A stretch of DNA of 36,961 nt from Candidatus Nanopelagicales bacterium. GTDB taxonomy: Bacteria; Actinomycetota; Actinomycetes; Nanopelagicales; Nanopelagicaceae. A model generated the notes under the pieces. The model was not told the DNA's origin, did no database searches, and worked only from the letters and a program-made list of their open reading frames with translations. Shown here piece by piece: positions 27,967 to 36,961 of the stretch (its first letter is position 1; the number at the start of each line of letters is the position of its first letter). Location of the stretch: the NCBI GenBank assembly GCA_030832365.1, contig JAURJF010000001.1, forward strand, positions 1 through 36,961, given 5' to 3'. The position numbers and the translations under genes were made by a program.

Positions 27967-29145
27967 TTATCCTCTCGCAGTTCTTGCCGCCTTACGCTGG
28001 CGAATCTCTGAAGCAATCTGAGGGTCTCGACGTAAAACCCCGAGCACAAAGCCAAGGGCGATGAAGGTGGCGATAAGAGAGGAGCCACCATAGGAAATCA
28101 GCGGCAGAGTCACTCCAACTACTGGAATTACGCTAATTACTGTTCCGATATTAAGAAGCACTTGCACTGCAATCCAACATCCAATACCAGCGCAGACATA
28201 GCGATCAAATGAATTCTGTGCATTTAGCGCAACTTTAAATATTCCAAGTATCAAGATTCCGAATAGACCTAGAGTTGCCAGAGTTCCTAGTAACCCAAAC
28301 TCCTCACCAATTACTGCAAATATAAAGTCAGTATGAACTTCAGGAAGGCTGCCCCACTTCTGCTTACTACTTCCAAGGCCCGTTCCAAGCGCCCCACCTG
28401 AAGCAAGTCCCATGATGCTATGAGCTTGCTGCCAACCAACGCCTTGATAATTCTCGTCAGCAAATGGATCAAAGAATGCAGAGAAGCGATTCATGCGATT
28501 GGCGTTTGGCAGAATAAAGGCAGCAAATATTGCGCTGCCTACAAGGCTTAAAATTCCAAATACTCTTAGCGGTAATCCTGAAATGAAAAGAATTCCCGCG
28601 ATGATTCCAGATACCACTGCCGCCGTACCAAGATCATTGCCAATCATTATTAAGATCATAATCAAAGCAAAACCAGGAACTATTATTCGAGCAGGATTGC
28701 TTGGTAGTGACTCACTAGCCCTCTGATCATGGGTGCGCAGCCTCAGGGCGCACCAAAGAATTAAAAGGAGTTTTGCAAACTCACTGGGCTGGAGGGTAAA
28801 GCTTCCAATTTCAATCCAGTTGGTATTTCCACCAACAGTTTTACCAATTCCACCAATCTGAGGAAGGATTAGAAGTGCGCAGGAGAAAACTAGTGAGACT
28901 TGAGCTATCGGTTTCCAGAGCTCATATCTAAGCTTCATAGCTACCCAGGCAAGTCCTGCTGCCAGAAATAGAAAGAGAGCTTGTCGGGCAACAAAACTAA
29001 ATGAGTTACCTGACTCTCTTAGAGACTTAACCGATGATGCGCTTAGAACCATCACTAGCCCCAGCGAAGATAGAGCCACTACAGAGCCTAAAATCAAATA
29101 ATAAGCAGATGCGGGGGTGGCAAATAATGGCTTTGATTTACTCAC
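27967..29145 (-). CDS. ftsW: FtsW family peptidoglycan polymerase
   Basis: SEDS features: LVMVLSASSV, LQPSEFAKLLLI, GNDLGTAAV, EEFGLLG, GVTLPLISYGGSSL. GTG at 29145 preferred over the track start 29220. Confidence 0.96.
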   Translation of the reverse strand: MSKSKPLFATPASAYYLILGSVVALSSLGLVMVLSASSVKSLRESGNSFSFVARQALFLFLAAGLAWVAMKLRYELWKPIAQVSLVFSCALLILPQIGGIGKTVGGNTNWIEIGSFTLQPSEFAKLLLILWCALRLRTHDQRASESLPSNPARIIVPGFALIMILIMIGNDLGTAAVVSGIIAGILFISGLPLRVFGILSLVGSAIFAAFILPNANRMNRFSAFFDPFADENYQGVGWQQAHSIMGLASGGALGTGLGSSKQKWGSLPEVHTDFIFAVIGEEFGLLGTLATLGLFGILILGIFKVALNAQNSFDRYVCAGIGCWIAVQVLLNIGTVISVIPVVGVTLPLISYGGSSLIATFIALGFVLGVLRRDPQIASEIRQRKAARTARG

Positions 29146-30505
29146 CAAATGCCTCCTTTGCCGCTTGGGTAAAGATATCGCCGCGATCGGCATAGTTCTT
29201 GAATTGATCCATTGATGCACAAGCTGGGGCTAGCAGCACAACATCTCCGCTTACTGCAATATTTTTTACAATTCCCATCACCTGAGCCATCACATCTATT
29301 CCCGTTAAATTCGAATCGGTCATATAGATAGCAAGATTAGGGCTCTCCTTTAGTAGCGCACTTTGAATAGTTGTGGCATCACTTCCAATTAATATCGCAG
29401 CTTTGATTCGACCTTTAGATCTCCTAGCTAACTCATCCATGGCCGCTCCTTTTGCAAGGCCTCCAGCTATCCAGATTGACTCTAGTTGAGATTGAATGGC
29501 AGCAATTGCGGCATGAGGATTTGTAGCTTTTGAATCATCTATAAAGGTTATCCCGTCACTAGTTAGAACAACTTCAAGTCGATGGTGATCTAATTTGAAG
29601 CTTCTTAATCCTTGAGCTATCGCGCTAGGGCTTGCTCCGATACTTCTGGCAAGGGCCGCAGCAGCCATCGCATTAGAAACATTATGGCCCACAGATGGAG
29701 TGACATCGCCGAGTTCAAATAGAGCCTCAGCATCGCCATCGACAAATGCTCGGTCAACAATGATATTTTCAACAAGACCAATCTCATTTTTACCTGGAAC
29801 TTGGAGCGATATCCAGATAACCTTCTTTGAGAGCTTCTTTCCGCTCTCTGCAAGGTATTGATCATCTCTATTGAGAATAACTAAATCAGCTAGATCTGCA
29901 ATTTTTAACTTTGCAGCAAGGTAATTTTCAAAGCTTCCATGCCAATCGATATGGTCCTGAGCAACATTTAATATTGCCACTGACTCAAAGTGAGCCAGCT
30001 TGCTCCACTCTAATTGAAATGATGAGAGCTCAAGGGCCAAAATATCTGATTCAGATTCAACTACCGCCTCAATTGCGGTATACCCAAGATTTCCACATGC
30101 TTTTGCTTTGATTCCAGATTGAATAAGCATTGATTCAAGCATCTGAATAGCGGTTGTCTTTCCATTTGTGCCAGTCAGAGCGATCCAGCGCTGATTTGGA
30201 GCAATCTGCTCTTTGACTCTCCAGGCAAGATCAATTTCACTAATTAATTCAATCCCAGCCCCTAATGCCATCTGAATTAATGGATGATCAACTCTCCATC
30301 CTGGCGAAACAACTGCCAACTTCACTCCAACTAAATCCTCAGCCTTTAACTCACTCTTTATCTCAGGGCCTATGACTTTTTCATCAACTGAAATGACAAT
30401 TGCTCCCCTTGATTTCAAAAACTTTAATGTCGGGGCCCCGGTGACGCCAGCGCCAAAGAGAATGCATCTGGCTCCACTTAGAGAATCAATAAAACTCTGA
30501 CTCAC
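29138..30505 (-). CDS. murD: UDP-N-acetylmuramoylalanine--D-glutamate ligase
   Basis: ALTGTNGKTTAIQMLESML, NVAQDHIDWHGSFENYLAAK, FIDDSKATNPHAAIAAI. GTG at 30505 forms a GTGA overlap with the mraY stop. Confidence 0.97.
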   Translation of the reverse strand: MSQSFIDSLSGARCILFGAGVTGAPTLKFLKSRGAIVISVDEKVIGPEIKSELKAEDLVGVKLAVVSPGWRVDHPLIQMALGAGIELISEIDLAWRVKEQIAPNQRWIALTGTNGKTTAIQMLESMLIQSGIKAKACGNLGYTAIEAVVESESDILALELSSFQLEWSKLAHFESVAILNVAQDHIDWHGSFENYLAAKLKIADLADLVILNRDDQYLAESGKKLSKKVIWISLQVPGKNEIGLVENIIVDRAFVDGDAEALFELGDVTPSVGHNVSNAMAAAALARSIGASPSAIAQGLRSFKLDHHRLEVVLTSDGITFIDDSKATNPHAAIAAIQSQLESIWIAGGLAKGAAMDELARRSKGRIKAAILIGSDATTIQSALLKESPNLAIYMTDSNLTGIDVMAQVMGIVKNIAVSGDVVLLAPACASMDQFKNYADRGDIFTQAAKEAFGE

Positions 30506-31560
30506 GCAACCACCCATTGAGCATAAAAGAGTCCAAGACCTGCAGCAACGCAGAGCCCTGCCACAATCCAGAAGCGAATAACAATTGTGACCTCGCCCCA
30601 TCCCAGTAATTCAAAGTGATGTTGCAAAGGCGCCATTTTAAATACTCTCTTGCCGCCGCTTAACTTGAAGTAGCTAGTCTGGATAATCACCGAGAGAGTG
30701 ATGATCACAAATAAACCACCAAGAGGAATTAGTAGAAGCTCAGTTCTTAGAGTCATAGCAAGGCCAGCTAAGGCCCCACCTATTGCAAGTGAGCCGGTAT
30801 CTCCCATAAATATTCTTGCAGGAGAGGCGTTCCACCAGAGAAATCCTGCGCAAGATCCAGCAAGGGCAGCGGAGAGAACTGCAAGATCTAGTGGATCTCG
30901 CACGTTATAACAATTACCGCTACCAACCACTTCGCAGCGCTGACCAAACTCCCAGACCCCAATTAAGACAAAGGCTAGAAATGACATTACTGCAGCCCCA
31001 GTTGCTAAGCCATCTAAACCATCGGTTAAGTTAACTCCATTACTTGCGCCAAGCACCATCAAGATTGCTAGAAGAATTACTAGCACCATGCCAAGCTTTA
31101 TCGAAGTATCTTTAACAGTTGATAGATACTCCGACATTGGAGTTAGCCCAAGATCATCAGGAAATCTGGTGGCTAAATAACCAAATCCGCCAGCAACAAT
31201 TCCTTGTGTGAGCAGTTTTTCTCTCGCCTTTAGACCTAGTGAGCGCTGCTTTACTACCTTTAGCCAATCATCTAAGTACCCAATCAGACCAAGGCAAACT
31301 ATCAAAGTAATTACCAATACCGCTGAAGTTGTCAGCGCTGCTCCAGTAAATAGATGAGAGAGTAGATATCCAGCAATTGCTGCCAGAATCAGAATTACCC
31401 CGCCCATAGTTGGCGTACCACGCTTTATATGATGGCTCTTTGGTCCATCATCTCTTATCTGCTGGCCGTAGCCCTTGCGCGATAAGAACTTGATAAATGC
31501 CGGGGTAAGAAGGAAGCTAATTAGAAAGGCCGTAGCCCCTGAAATTAAAATACCTCTCAT
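30502..31560 (-). CDS. mraY: Phospho-N-acetylmuramoyl-pentapeptide-transferase
   Basis: GTPTMGGVILI, GYLDDWLKV, NLTDGLDGLATG, FMGDTGSLAIGGALA, PLQHHFELLGWGE. Confidence 0.98.
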   Translation of the reverse strand: MRGILISGATAFLISFLLTPAFIKFLSRKGYGQQIRDDGPKSHHIKRGTPTMGGVILILAAIAGYLLSHLFTGAALTTSAVLVITLIVCLGLIGYLDDWLKVVKQRSLGLKAREKLLTQGIVAGGFGYLATRFPDDLGLTPMSEYLSTVKDTSIKLGMVLVILLAILMVLGASNGVNLTDGLDGLATGAAVMSFLAFVLIGVWEFGQRCEVVGSGNCYNVRDPLDLAVLSAALAGSCAGFLWWNASPARIFMGDTGSLAIGGALAGLAMTLRTELLLIPLGGLFVIITLSVIIQTSYFKLSGGKRVFKMAPLQHHFELLGWGEVTIVIRFWIVAGLCVAAGLGLFYAQWVVA

Positions 31561-32933
31561 ATGTTCTCTCCTTCTGCCTCGATCATGACGCTGGTTTTAA
31601 TTGCGCTAGCTAACTCTTCAAGCCCTTCAGCTCTTGAGGCCTTAACGAGAATTACATCACCTGAATTAAACTCTGAAGATAGCGATAACGATTCTTTCCA
31701 GTTATCAAAATGTCGCACTGTAACTATCGAGGGATTAATCTGCTTTAGATAAGACTTACTATTGATAACAACTAAATAGTCAATTCCTAAATTCTGCGCA
31801 ATCACTCCAATTTCTTCATGCATCTGAGCTGAGGCCTCCCCCAACTCATGCATTAGACCAAGAAAGGCCCAAGAGCGCCCGCCTTTTTCTTGGGCGAGAA
31901 GAGATAAAACCTTGAGAGCTGCCTCCATACTCTCTGGGTTTGCGTTGTAAGAATCATTGATAAGAGTCAAGCCATTTGCCTCATCTAGCTCCATGCGCCA
32001 CTTACTAAGAGGGGCATGATTTGAAAGAGCCGATGCAATTCTATTAACGCTTACTCCGAGAGAGCTAGCAATCGCTGCTGCGGCGAGGGCATTTGATATC
32101 TGATGGAGGCCAAGAATTTGTAGCTCCACTGCATGGCGATCACTTCCAATTACTAAATCAAAGTGGGCAAAGCCTCCCCTGGCTTCAATATCAGCTGCGC
32201 GAATATCACATTTAGCGCTATCGCCAAAAGTCACTCGCATAACACCTTTCGCACTTGCCATCTCTGGAGTAAAGGAGTCATAGGTTCCTAATACTGCAAC
32301 TGCGCCACTCTTTAATCCAGCAATTAACTCACCCTTGGTCTTGGCAATCATTTCTTGAGAACCAAATTGGCCAAGATGAGCATTTCCTACCTTTAGCACT
32401 GCGCCAACATCAGGATTTGCAAGAGATGTTAAAGCAGCGATATCTCCGCTCTTTCTAGCGCCCATCTCAAGGATGCAATATTTACTCTTATCTGTGCAGC
32501 GCAGAAGAGTTAAGGGAACTCCAAGTTCATTATTAAAGGAGGCAAGTGAGGCAATAGTTTCACCTTCATTGCTAAGGATAGAAAAGAGTAGATCTTTAGT
32601 TGTTGTCTTTCCCTGGCTTCCAGTAATTCCAATTACCTTTAAACCCTTTAACTCACCTCTTACATAAGAAGCTAATTTTGCTATTGCTACCAACACATCG
32701 CCAACCAAAATGTGAGGGCTAGATACCGCTCGAGAGACAATACTTAACACCGCCCCCCTCGATATCGCATCAGCTACATAGTCATGACCATCAGCTCTCT
32801 CACCTTTTAAAGCTAAGAAGATATCTCCGGCTTTGACCTCTCTGGAGTCAAAGTGAAATTGCGCTTGATTTGATAGCTCAACATCTCCATTGGCTCTGCC
32901 CTCCATGATCTGAGCCATCTCTGCAATGCTCAT
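31557..32933 (-). CDS. murF: UDP-N-acetylmuramoyl-tripeptide--D-alanyl-D-alanine ligase
   Basis: FDSREVKAGDIFLALKGERADGHDYV, ITGSQGKTTTKDLL, EMGARKSGDI, LINDSYNANPESMEAAL. ATG at 32933 preferred. Confidence 0.97.
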   Translation of the reverse strand: MSIAEMAQIMEGRANGDVELSNQAQFHFDSREVKAGDIFLALKGERADGHDYVADAISRGAVLSIVSRAVSSPHILVGDVLVAIAKLASYVRGELKGLKVIGITGSQGKTTTKDLLFSILSNEGETIASLASFNNELGVPLTLLRCTDKSKYCILEMGARKSGDIAALTSLANPDVGAVLKVGNAHLGQFGSQEMIAKTKGELIAGLKSGAVAVLGTYDSFTPEMASAKGVMRVTFGDSAKCDIRAADIEARGGFAHFDLVIGSDRHAVELQILGLHQISNALAAAAIASSLGVSVNRIASALSNHAPLSKWRMELDEANGLTLINDSYNANPESMEAALKVLSLLAQEKGGRSWAFLGLMHELGEASAQMHEEIGVIAQNLGIDYLVVINSKSYLKQINPSIVTVRHFDNWKESLSLSSEFNSGDVILVKASRAEGLEELASAIKTSVMIEAEGENI

Positions 32934-32938
32934 TTGAA

Positions 32939-34450
32939 TCACAATTCGGCCTCGATGCACTTTTGCAAAACATCTTGATCGCTAAATGGAAGTTTAACTC
33001 CCTTAATTTCTTGACCAACTTCATGGCCCTTGCCCAAGACCACCAAAATATCTCCATCTTCAGCTATTTCAACGCCATACTTAATCGCTGATTGGCGATC
33101 TGCGATAACAGCGCTAGGTGAGTTAACTGCAAGGAAGCCTTGCATCTCCTTTAATATCTCCCCAGGATCTTCATCTCTTGGATTATCGCTAGTAAATATT
33201 GCGATATCACTTCCAGAAAGAAGAGCTTTGCCCATTAGAGGGCGCTTTGATTTATCGCGATTGCCTCCACATCCAAGGATTGCAATTATCTTTGCGCTGC
33301 TATTTTTCCGTAGCGTTGCAAGAACTTTCTCAACAGCATCTGGTGTGTGAGCGTAATCAACTAGGGCTAAGAATTCTTGACCACAATCAATACTCTCCAA
33401 GCGCCCTGGAGCTCCCTTAAGAGTTATCAGGGAGTTTCCAATCACTAATGGATCAACGCCACTTTCTAAAGCTATCGCCATAGCCATGAGTGCATTATCT
33501 AGATTATGTTCACCGATGAGATTTAGTTGACCTGAGATGAGAATTCCATCTCTACCTCGCACCTCAACTTCATATCCTTTAGATGAGCTCTTAATCTCTT
33601 GGTAATACCAATGGGCTTTACTATCCCTGCGAGAGATAGTCGTTGGAACCATTGCTATCTCACCTGCAAGCCGCGCGCCATAGGCATCATCAACATTGAT
33701 AAAGGCAGCTTGGCAGCTCTGAGCATTAAATAGCTTCTTCTTAGCTTGGTAGTAACTCTCCATATCGCCATGAAAATCCAGGTGATCTTGCGTCAAGTTA
33801 GTAAAGGCAGCAGCAGAGAAGTAAGCGCCATCTACTCGATTAAGAGATAGCGCATGGCTACTTACCTCAATAGCTGCTGCGCGAATATGTCTTTCTTGCA
33901 TAATAGAGAGAATGTTATGAAGTTGATCAGCTTCAGGAGTGGTGTGGCTAGCGCTAAATCTATCCTGGCCAATCTCAATTCCAATAGTTCCAATTAGACC
34001 AGCCTCCATCCAGGCAAATTCCCATATCTGCTTTAATAAAAATGAGGTTGTGGTCTTGCCATTAGTGCCAGTAATTCCTGCTAGAAAAAGTGCTCTGCTT
34101 GGAGAATGATTAAACCAATCTGCTAAATATCCAATCTTATTTCTAGGGTTCTCGATGGTAAGAATTGGAAAATCGCCAAGTTTGCCTAAGGCAATATCTT
34201 GGCCTTCTTTATCTGTTAGTAATGCAGTTGCGCCAGCTCTTTTAGCATCTAGAGCAAATTGAGCTCCGTGATGTTTTTCGCCAGCAAGTGCTATGAAGAG
34301 CTCCCCCTCATTGATTTTATTGGAAGAGCTAGAAATACCAGTTATCTCAAGAGATTTAAACTTTTCACTAATTTCAATTCCTAGAAAAGATGCGACATCA
34401 CCAAGCCTTTTAACATTAGCTTCGAAGCGTCGCATCTCAGCCATTTTCAC
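32939..34450 (-). CDS. murE: UDP-N-acetylmuramoyl-tripeptide synthetase
   Basis: AGITGTNGKTTTSFLL, EVSSHALSLNRVDG, NLTQDHLDFHGDMESYYQAKK, VDYAHTPDAVEKVL, FTSDNPRDEDP. Alternative start at 34435. Confidence 0.97.
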   Translation of the reverse strand: MKMAEMRRFEANVKRLGDVASFLGIEISEKFKSLEITGISSSSNKINEGELFIALAGEKHHGAQFALDAKRAGATALLTDKEGQDIALGKLGDFPILTIENPRNKIGYLADWFNHSPSRALFLAGITGTNGKTTTSFLLKQIWEFAWMEAGLIGTIGIEIGQDRFSASHTTPEADQLHNILSIMQERHIRAAAIEVSSHALSLNRVDGAYFSAAAFTNLTQDHLDFHGDMESYYQAKKKLFNAQSCQAAFINVDDAYGARLAGEIAMVPTTISRRDSKAHWYYQEIKSSSKGYEVEVRGRDGILISGQLNLIGEHNLDNALMAMAIALESGVDPLVIGNSLITLKGAPGRLESIDCGQEFLALVDYAHTPDAVEKVLATLRKNSSAKIIAILGCGGNRDKSKRPLMGKALLSGSDIAIFTSDNPRDEDPGEILKEMQGFLAVNSPSAVIADRQSAIKYGVEIAEDGDILVVLGKGHEVGQEIKGVKLPFSDQDVLQKCIEAEL

Positions 34451-36284
34451 TCGCTTTAACTCTCTTAGCCCCTGATGCTTGAGCTCCCCCGGTCATTAAC
34501 TCAATCTTTGCTTTCAACTCTTTCTCATTAAGAGCGTAAGTGGTAGTGGCTGGAGCTGTAGGGCGAATTGCTCTATCTTTTAGGACAAAACTCATAACTT
34601 TGTTAAATACAGGGCCACCTAAATAGCCACCCCAATGAAGTCCCTTAGGATCTTGAATCGTCACTGAAACTACAAACTCGGGTTTATCTGCAGGAGCAAA
34701 GCCAATAAATGAAGCGGTATATCCGCTATAGCAACCACACTTCGGGTTATATCTCATCGCAGTTCCAGTCTTTCCAGCTACGCGGTAGCCATCGATAGCT
34801 GCTGATGCTGCCGTTCCTCTAGCGCTAGCAACGCTCTCCATCATCAGTCGCATCTTTTTGGCAGTATCTGCGCTAATAACTCTTACCGACTTCTGCTGAC
34901 TTGCCGGGGTATATCTGCCTGCCCCATCGCTAATTCCTGCAATAACAGTTGGCGTTACTCGAAGGCCATCATTGGCAATGGTTGCAAAAACAGATGTTGC
35001 CTGAAGCGCAGTTAGCGAATAACCCTGACCAAATGCCACCGTTGGGGCAGTAGTTCCTGACCAATCTTTAACATCAAGTAGCTTGCCACTCTCCTCGCCA
35101 GGAAGACCAGAGTTTGCTTTTTCAGCAATTCCAAACTTCTTTAAATATGAGTGAAGCTTGTCATTAGAGAGCATCTCCCCCACCTTTATCGCACCAGTAT
35201 TACTAGAGACGGCAAGTGCGCCGGTGAGAGTTAGCCTCTGAGTTGGATGCTTATCATGATCACTAAATACTTTATTGGAGCGTTTTAGTTTCCAGGGAAT
35301 AGTCATAACGCTCTCAGGTGAAATCATTCCCTCTTCCATTGCGGCAGCAATTGTCATTACTTTTCCAGTAGAACCTGGTTCATAGACTTCTTGCACTGAA
35401 GGGTTCTGCCAGCGATAGGGATCTACATCTTTCGTATCGCCAGGTGTGAAAGAAGGATATGTTGCATGAGCTAGCACCTGCCCAGTTGCTGGATCCATAA
35501 CAACTACTGTGCCTGATAGCGCTCTAGAGCTCTTAACAACGGTTCTTATCGCCTCTTGTGCTACCCATTGCACATCTCTATCAATAGTTAACTTGACGGT
35601 ATTTCCACGAACTGCCTCTGTAGTTATCTTCTGGGTTCCAGGAATTATTGTTCCGGCAGCATTGGCATAGGTGTAATGGCCATCAATGCCACTAAGAGTT
35701 GAATTCATGCTGTATTCAAGCCCGGCTGCCCCGCTGCCAGCTCTATTAATAAAGCCAATCACTGCTGCTCCCAGCTCGCCTTCTGGGTATTCGCGGACAT
35801 AGATCCGCTCAGCAAAAAATCCCATTAGCCTTTTAGCTAGACCATTTTCTTTCTCTGCAATCTCATCATTGTATGAATCAACTGCCGCTTCTAATTCTCT
35901 CCAAACTCGCGGTTTAACTGCCTGGCTGATTACAACATATCTTCTCTCGCCAATTAATTGTTCTTTTAGCCAATCCTGATCAACATCTAATATCGGAGCT
36001 GCAAGTTCTGCTAGCGCTTTAGGGTGATCAACTATCGCCTGATCAACCAGGATTCGATAGGCGCTAACGCTTCTAGCAAATTCAGTGCCATTGATATCGG
36101 TAATTGCTCCCCGAGGAGCCATAATTACCGACTTTTTAGTCAATTCATTACTAGCTTTATCTGCAAGGCCTGCCGCTCTAACTCCCTGAATATCAATTAA
36201 GCGAACTGCAAAAGCAATGAGAATAACTAGTGAGATCGCAACTAAGTAGCTAATTCTTCTCTCAACTAACTTATGGTGGCTCAT
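34437..36284 (-). CDS. ftsI: Class B penicillin-binding protein (FtsI/PBP3)
   Basis: N-terminal TM, RGAITDINGTEFARSV, transpeptidase motifs STGK (EPGSTGKVMT), SSN, KTGTA. Confidence 0.95.
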   Translation of the reverse strand: MSHHKLVERRISYLVAISLVILIAFAVRLIDIQGVRAAGLADKASNELTKKSVIMAPRGAITDINGTEFARSVSAYRILVDQAIVDHPKALAELAAPILDVDQDWLKEQLIGERRYVVISQAVKPRVWRELEAAVDSYNDEIAEKENGLAKRLMGFFAERIYVREYPEGELGAAVIGFINRAGSGAAGLEYSMNSTLSGIDGHYTYANAAGTIIPGTQKITTEAVRGNTVKLTIDRDVQWVAQEAIRTVVKSSRALSGTVVVMDPATGQVLAHATYPSFTPGDTKDVDPYRWQNPSVQEVYEPGSTGKVMTIAAAMEEGMISPESVMTIPWKLKRSNKVFSDHDKHPTQRLTLTGALAVSSNTGAIKVGEMLSNDKLHSYLKKFGIAEKANSGLPGEESGKLLDVKDWSGTTAPTVAFGQGYSLTALQATSVFATIANDGLRVTPTVIAGISDGAGRYTPASQQKSVRVISADTAKKMRLMMESVASARGTAASAAIDGYRVAGKTGTAMRYNPKCGCYSGYTASFIGFAPADKPEFVVSVTIQDPKGLHWGGYLGGPVFNKVMSFVLKDRAIRPTAPATTTYALNEKELKAKIELMTGGAQASGAKRVKASENG

Positions 36285-36703
36285 GGTTTTGCTTTAACCA
36301 CCTTCACTGGCTCAACTGCTACGGGAGCTGAAATATCAAGAAAAGTTGGTGATTTACTTGGAATCATTCCAAGTGCGAAAGCTCGCTCTGCTAGCGCCTC
36401 TGAAGTTGAGAGTAGAGCTACTTGCCTAAGCGCTTCTTCGCGCTCTTCATTAACGAGTATTGCTTCAATTTTTAACTCTCTAACTCTTTCTGCATCATTT
36501 CCTAGAAGAATATTTACCCCTAAAAGACCGAGCAGGCCCAGCGCCAAGGTCGCCCCAACTATTGAATAGAAGAGGCGATCTGTTGCTTGAGCCCCTGGTG
36601 TTGGGCGAAGCTCTGGAACAAGTTTGAGAATTGCTCTTGATGATTTCTCAATTGCTAATTTCTTTGAACGCTCAAAGGCTGGGCTAAGAACTGAGAGAGC
36701 CAT
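36281..36703 (-). CDS. FtsL-like bitopic divisome protein
   Basis: Single TM followed by a coiled-coil-like segment; located between rsmH and ftsI. Confidence 0.75.
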   Translation of the reverse strand: MALSVLSPAFERSKKLAIEKSSRAILKLVPELRPTPGAQATDRLFYSIVGATLALGLLGLLGVNILLGNDAERVRELKIEAILVNEEREEALRQVALLSTSEALAERAFALGMIPSKSPTFLDISAPVAVEPVKVVKAKP

Positions 36704-36961
36704 CAGGCAGCCACCCGCTGGATAGCTCTAAGCCTTACCGACTTTGCGCGAGAGTTATCTGAGATCTCATCTTCACTAGCTTTCTGACTTCCATTAAATA
36801 CCAGGGAGAATTTTGCAGATAAGGCTTTAATCTCAACTGGAAGGCCAAGTGGGGTCTTTGACTCTGTTGCTTGAGTGAAGAAGTTCTTAACAATTTTATC
36901 TTCTAAAGACTGAAATGACATCACAACCATACGTCCACCAATATTTAAACGCTCTAGGCAG
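36703..36961 (-). CDS. rsmH: 16S rRNA m4C1402 methyltransferase, C-terminal part (runs off the window edge)
   Basis: Open frame CLERLNIGGRMVVMSFQSLEDKIVKNFF...NSRAKSVRLRAIQR; dcw position. Confidence 0.93.
   Translation of the reverse strand, partial: CLERLNIGGRMVVMSFQSLEDKIVKNFFTQATESKTPLGLPVEIKALSAKFSLVFNGSQKASEDEISDNSRAKSVRLRAIQRVAA

Noticed and set aside
27312-28064. Plus-strand ORFs of 84-98 aa over murG/ftsW
   Set aside because: Antisense shadows with no domain signal and no intergenic promoter space.
33030-33350. Plus-strand 106-aa ORF within murE
   Set aside because: Longest of the antisense ORFs but entirely inside a conserved murE frame, no own signals.
1-36961. Mobile element, prophage, CRISPR or defence island
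   Set aside because: No transposase, integrase, repeat-spacer array, tRNA or defence gene seen; the window is core housekeeping DNA.

Overview
This is a compact, low-GC actinobacterial chromosomal segment. Its gene content and compaction resemble streamlined freshwater actinobacteria (acI/Nanopelagicales), but that taxonomic placement is an inference. Nearly everything is on the minus strand. Read 5'->3' on that strand it contains: (i) a division/cell-wall (dcw) cluster, rsmH(partial)-ftsL-like-ftsI-murE-murF-mraY-murD-ftsW-murG-murC-ftsQ-ftsZ-pgeF-yggS-sepF-yggT; (ii) a tryptophan-catabolic pair, kynU-kynA; (iii) after the single plus-strand gene ileS, a lysine-rich-tailed DksA/TraR protein, lspA, rluD and dnaE; (iv) a merged his-trp superoperon, hisD-C-B-H-A(priA)-F-I-trpE-C-B-A. 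ileS is preceded by a T-box leader with an ultrashort specifier hairpin and an RBS-sequestering expression platform. I found no mobile elements, CRISPR arrays, tRNAs or rRNAs, and no wholly unknown multi-gene system. The points most worth a second look are: the IleRS active-site motif is GTHH rather than HxGH, which predicts very high mupirocin tolerance; kynU/kynA and ileS occupy the place where divIVA/wag31 usually lies; both convergent junctions share a single CTAG as stop codon on both strands; a hairpin abuts the ftsZ RBS; several starts look leaderless; and the DksA-like protein has a histone-H1-like basic tail.
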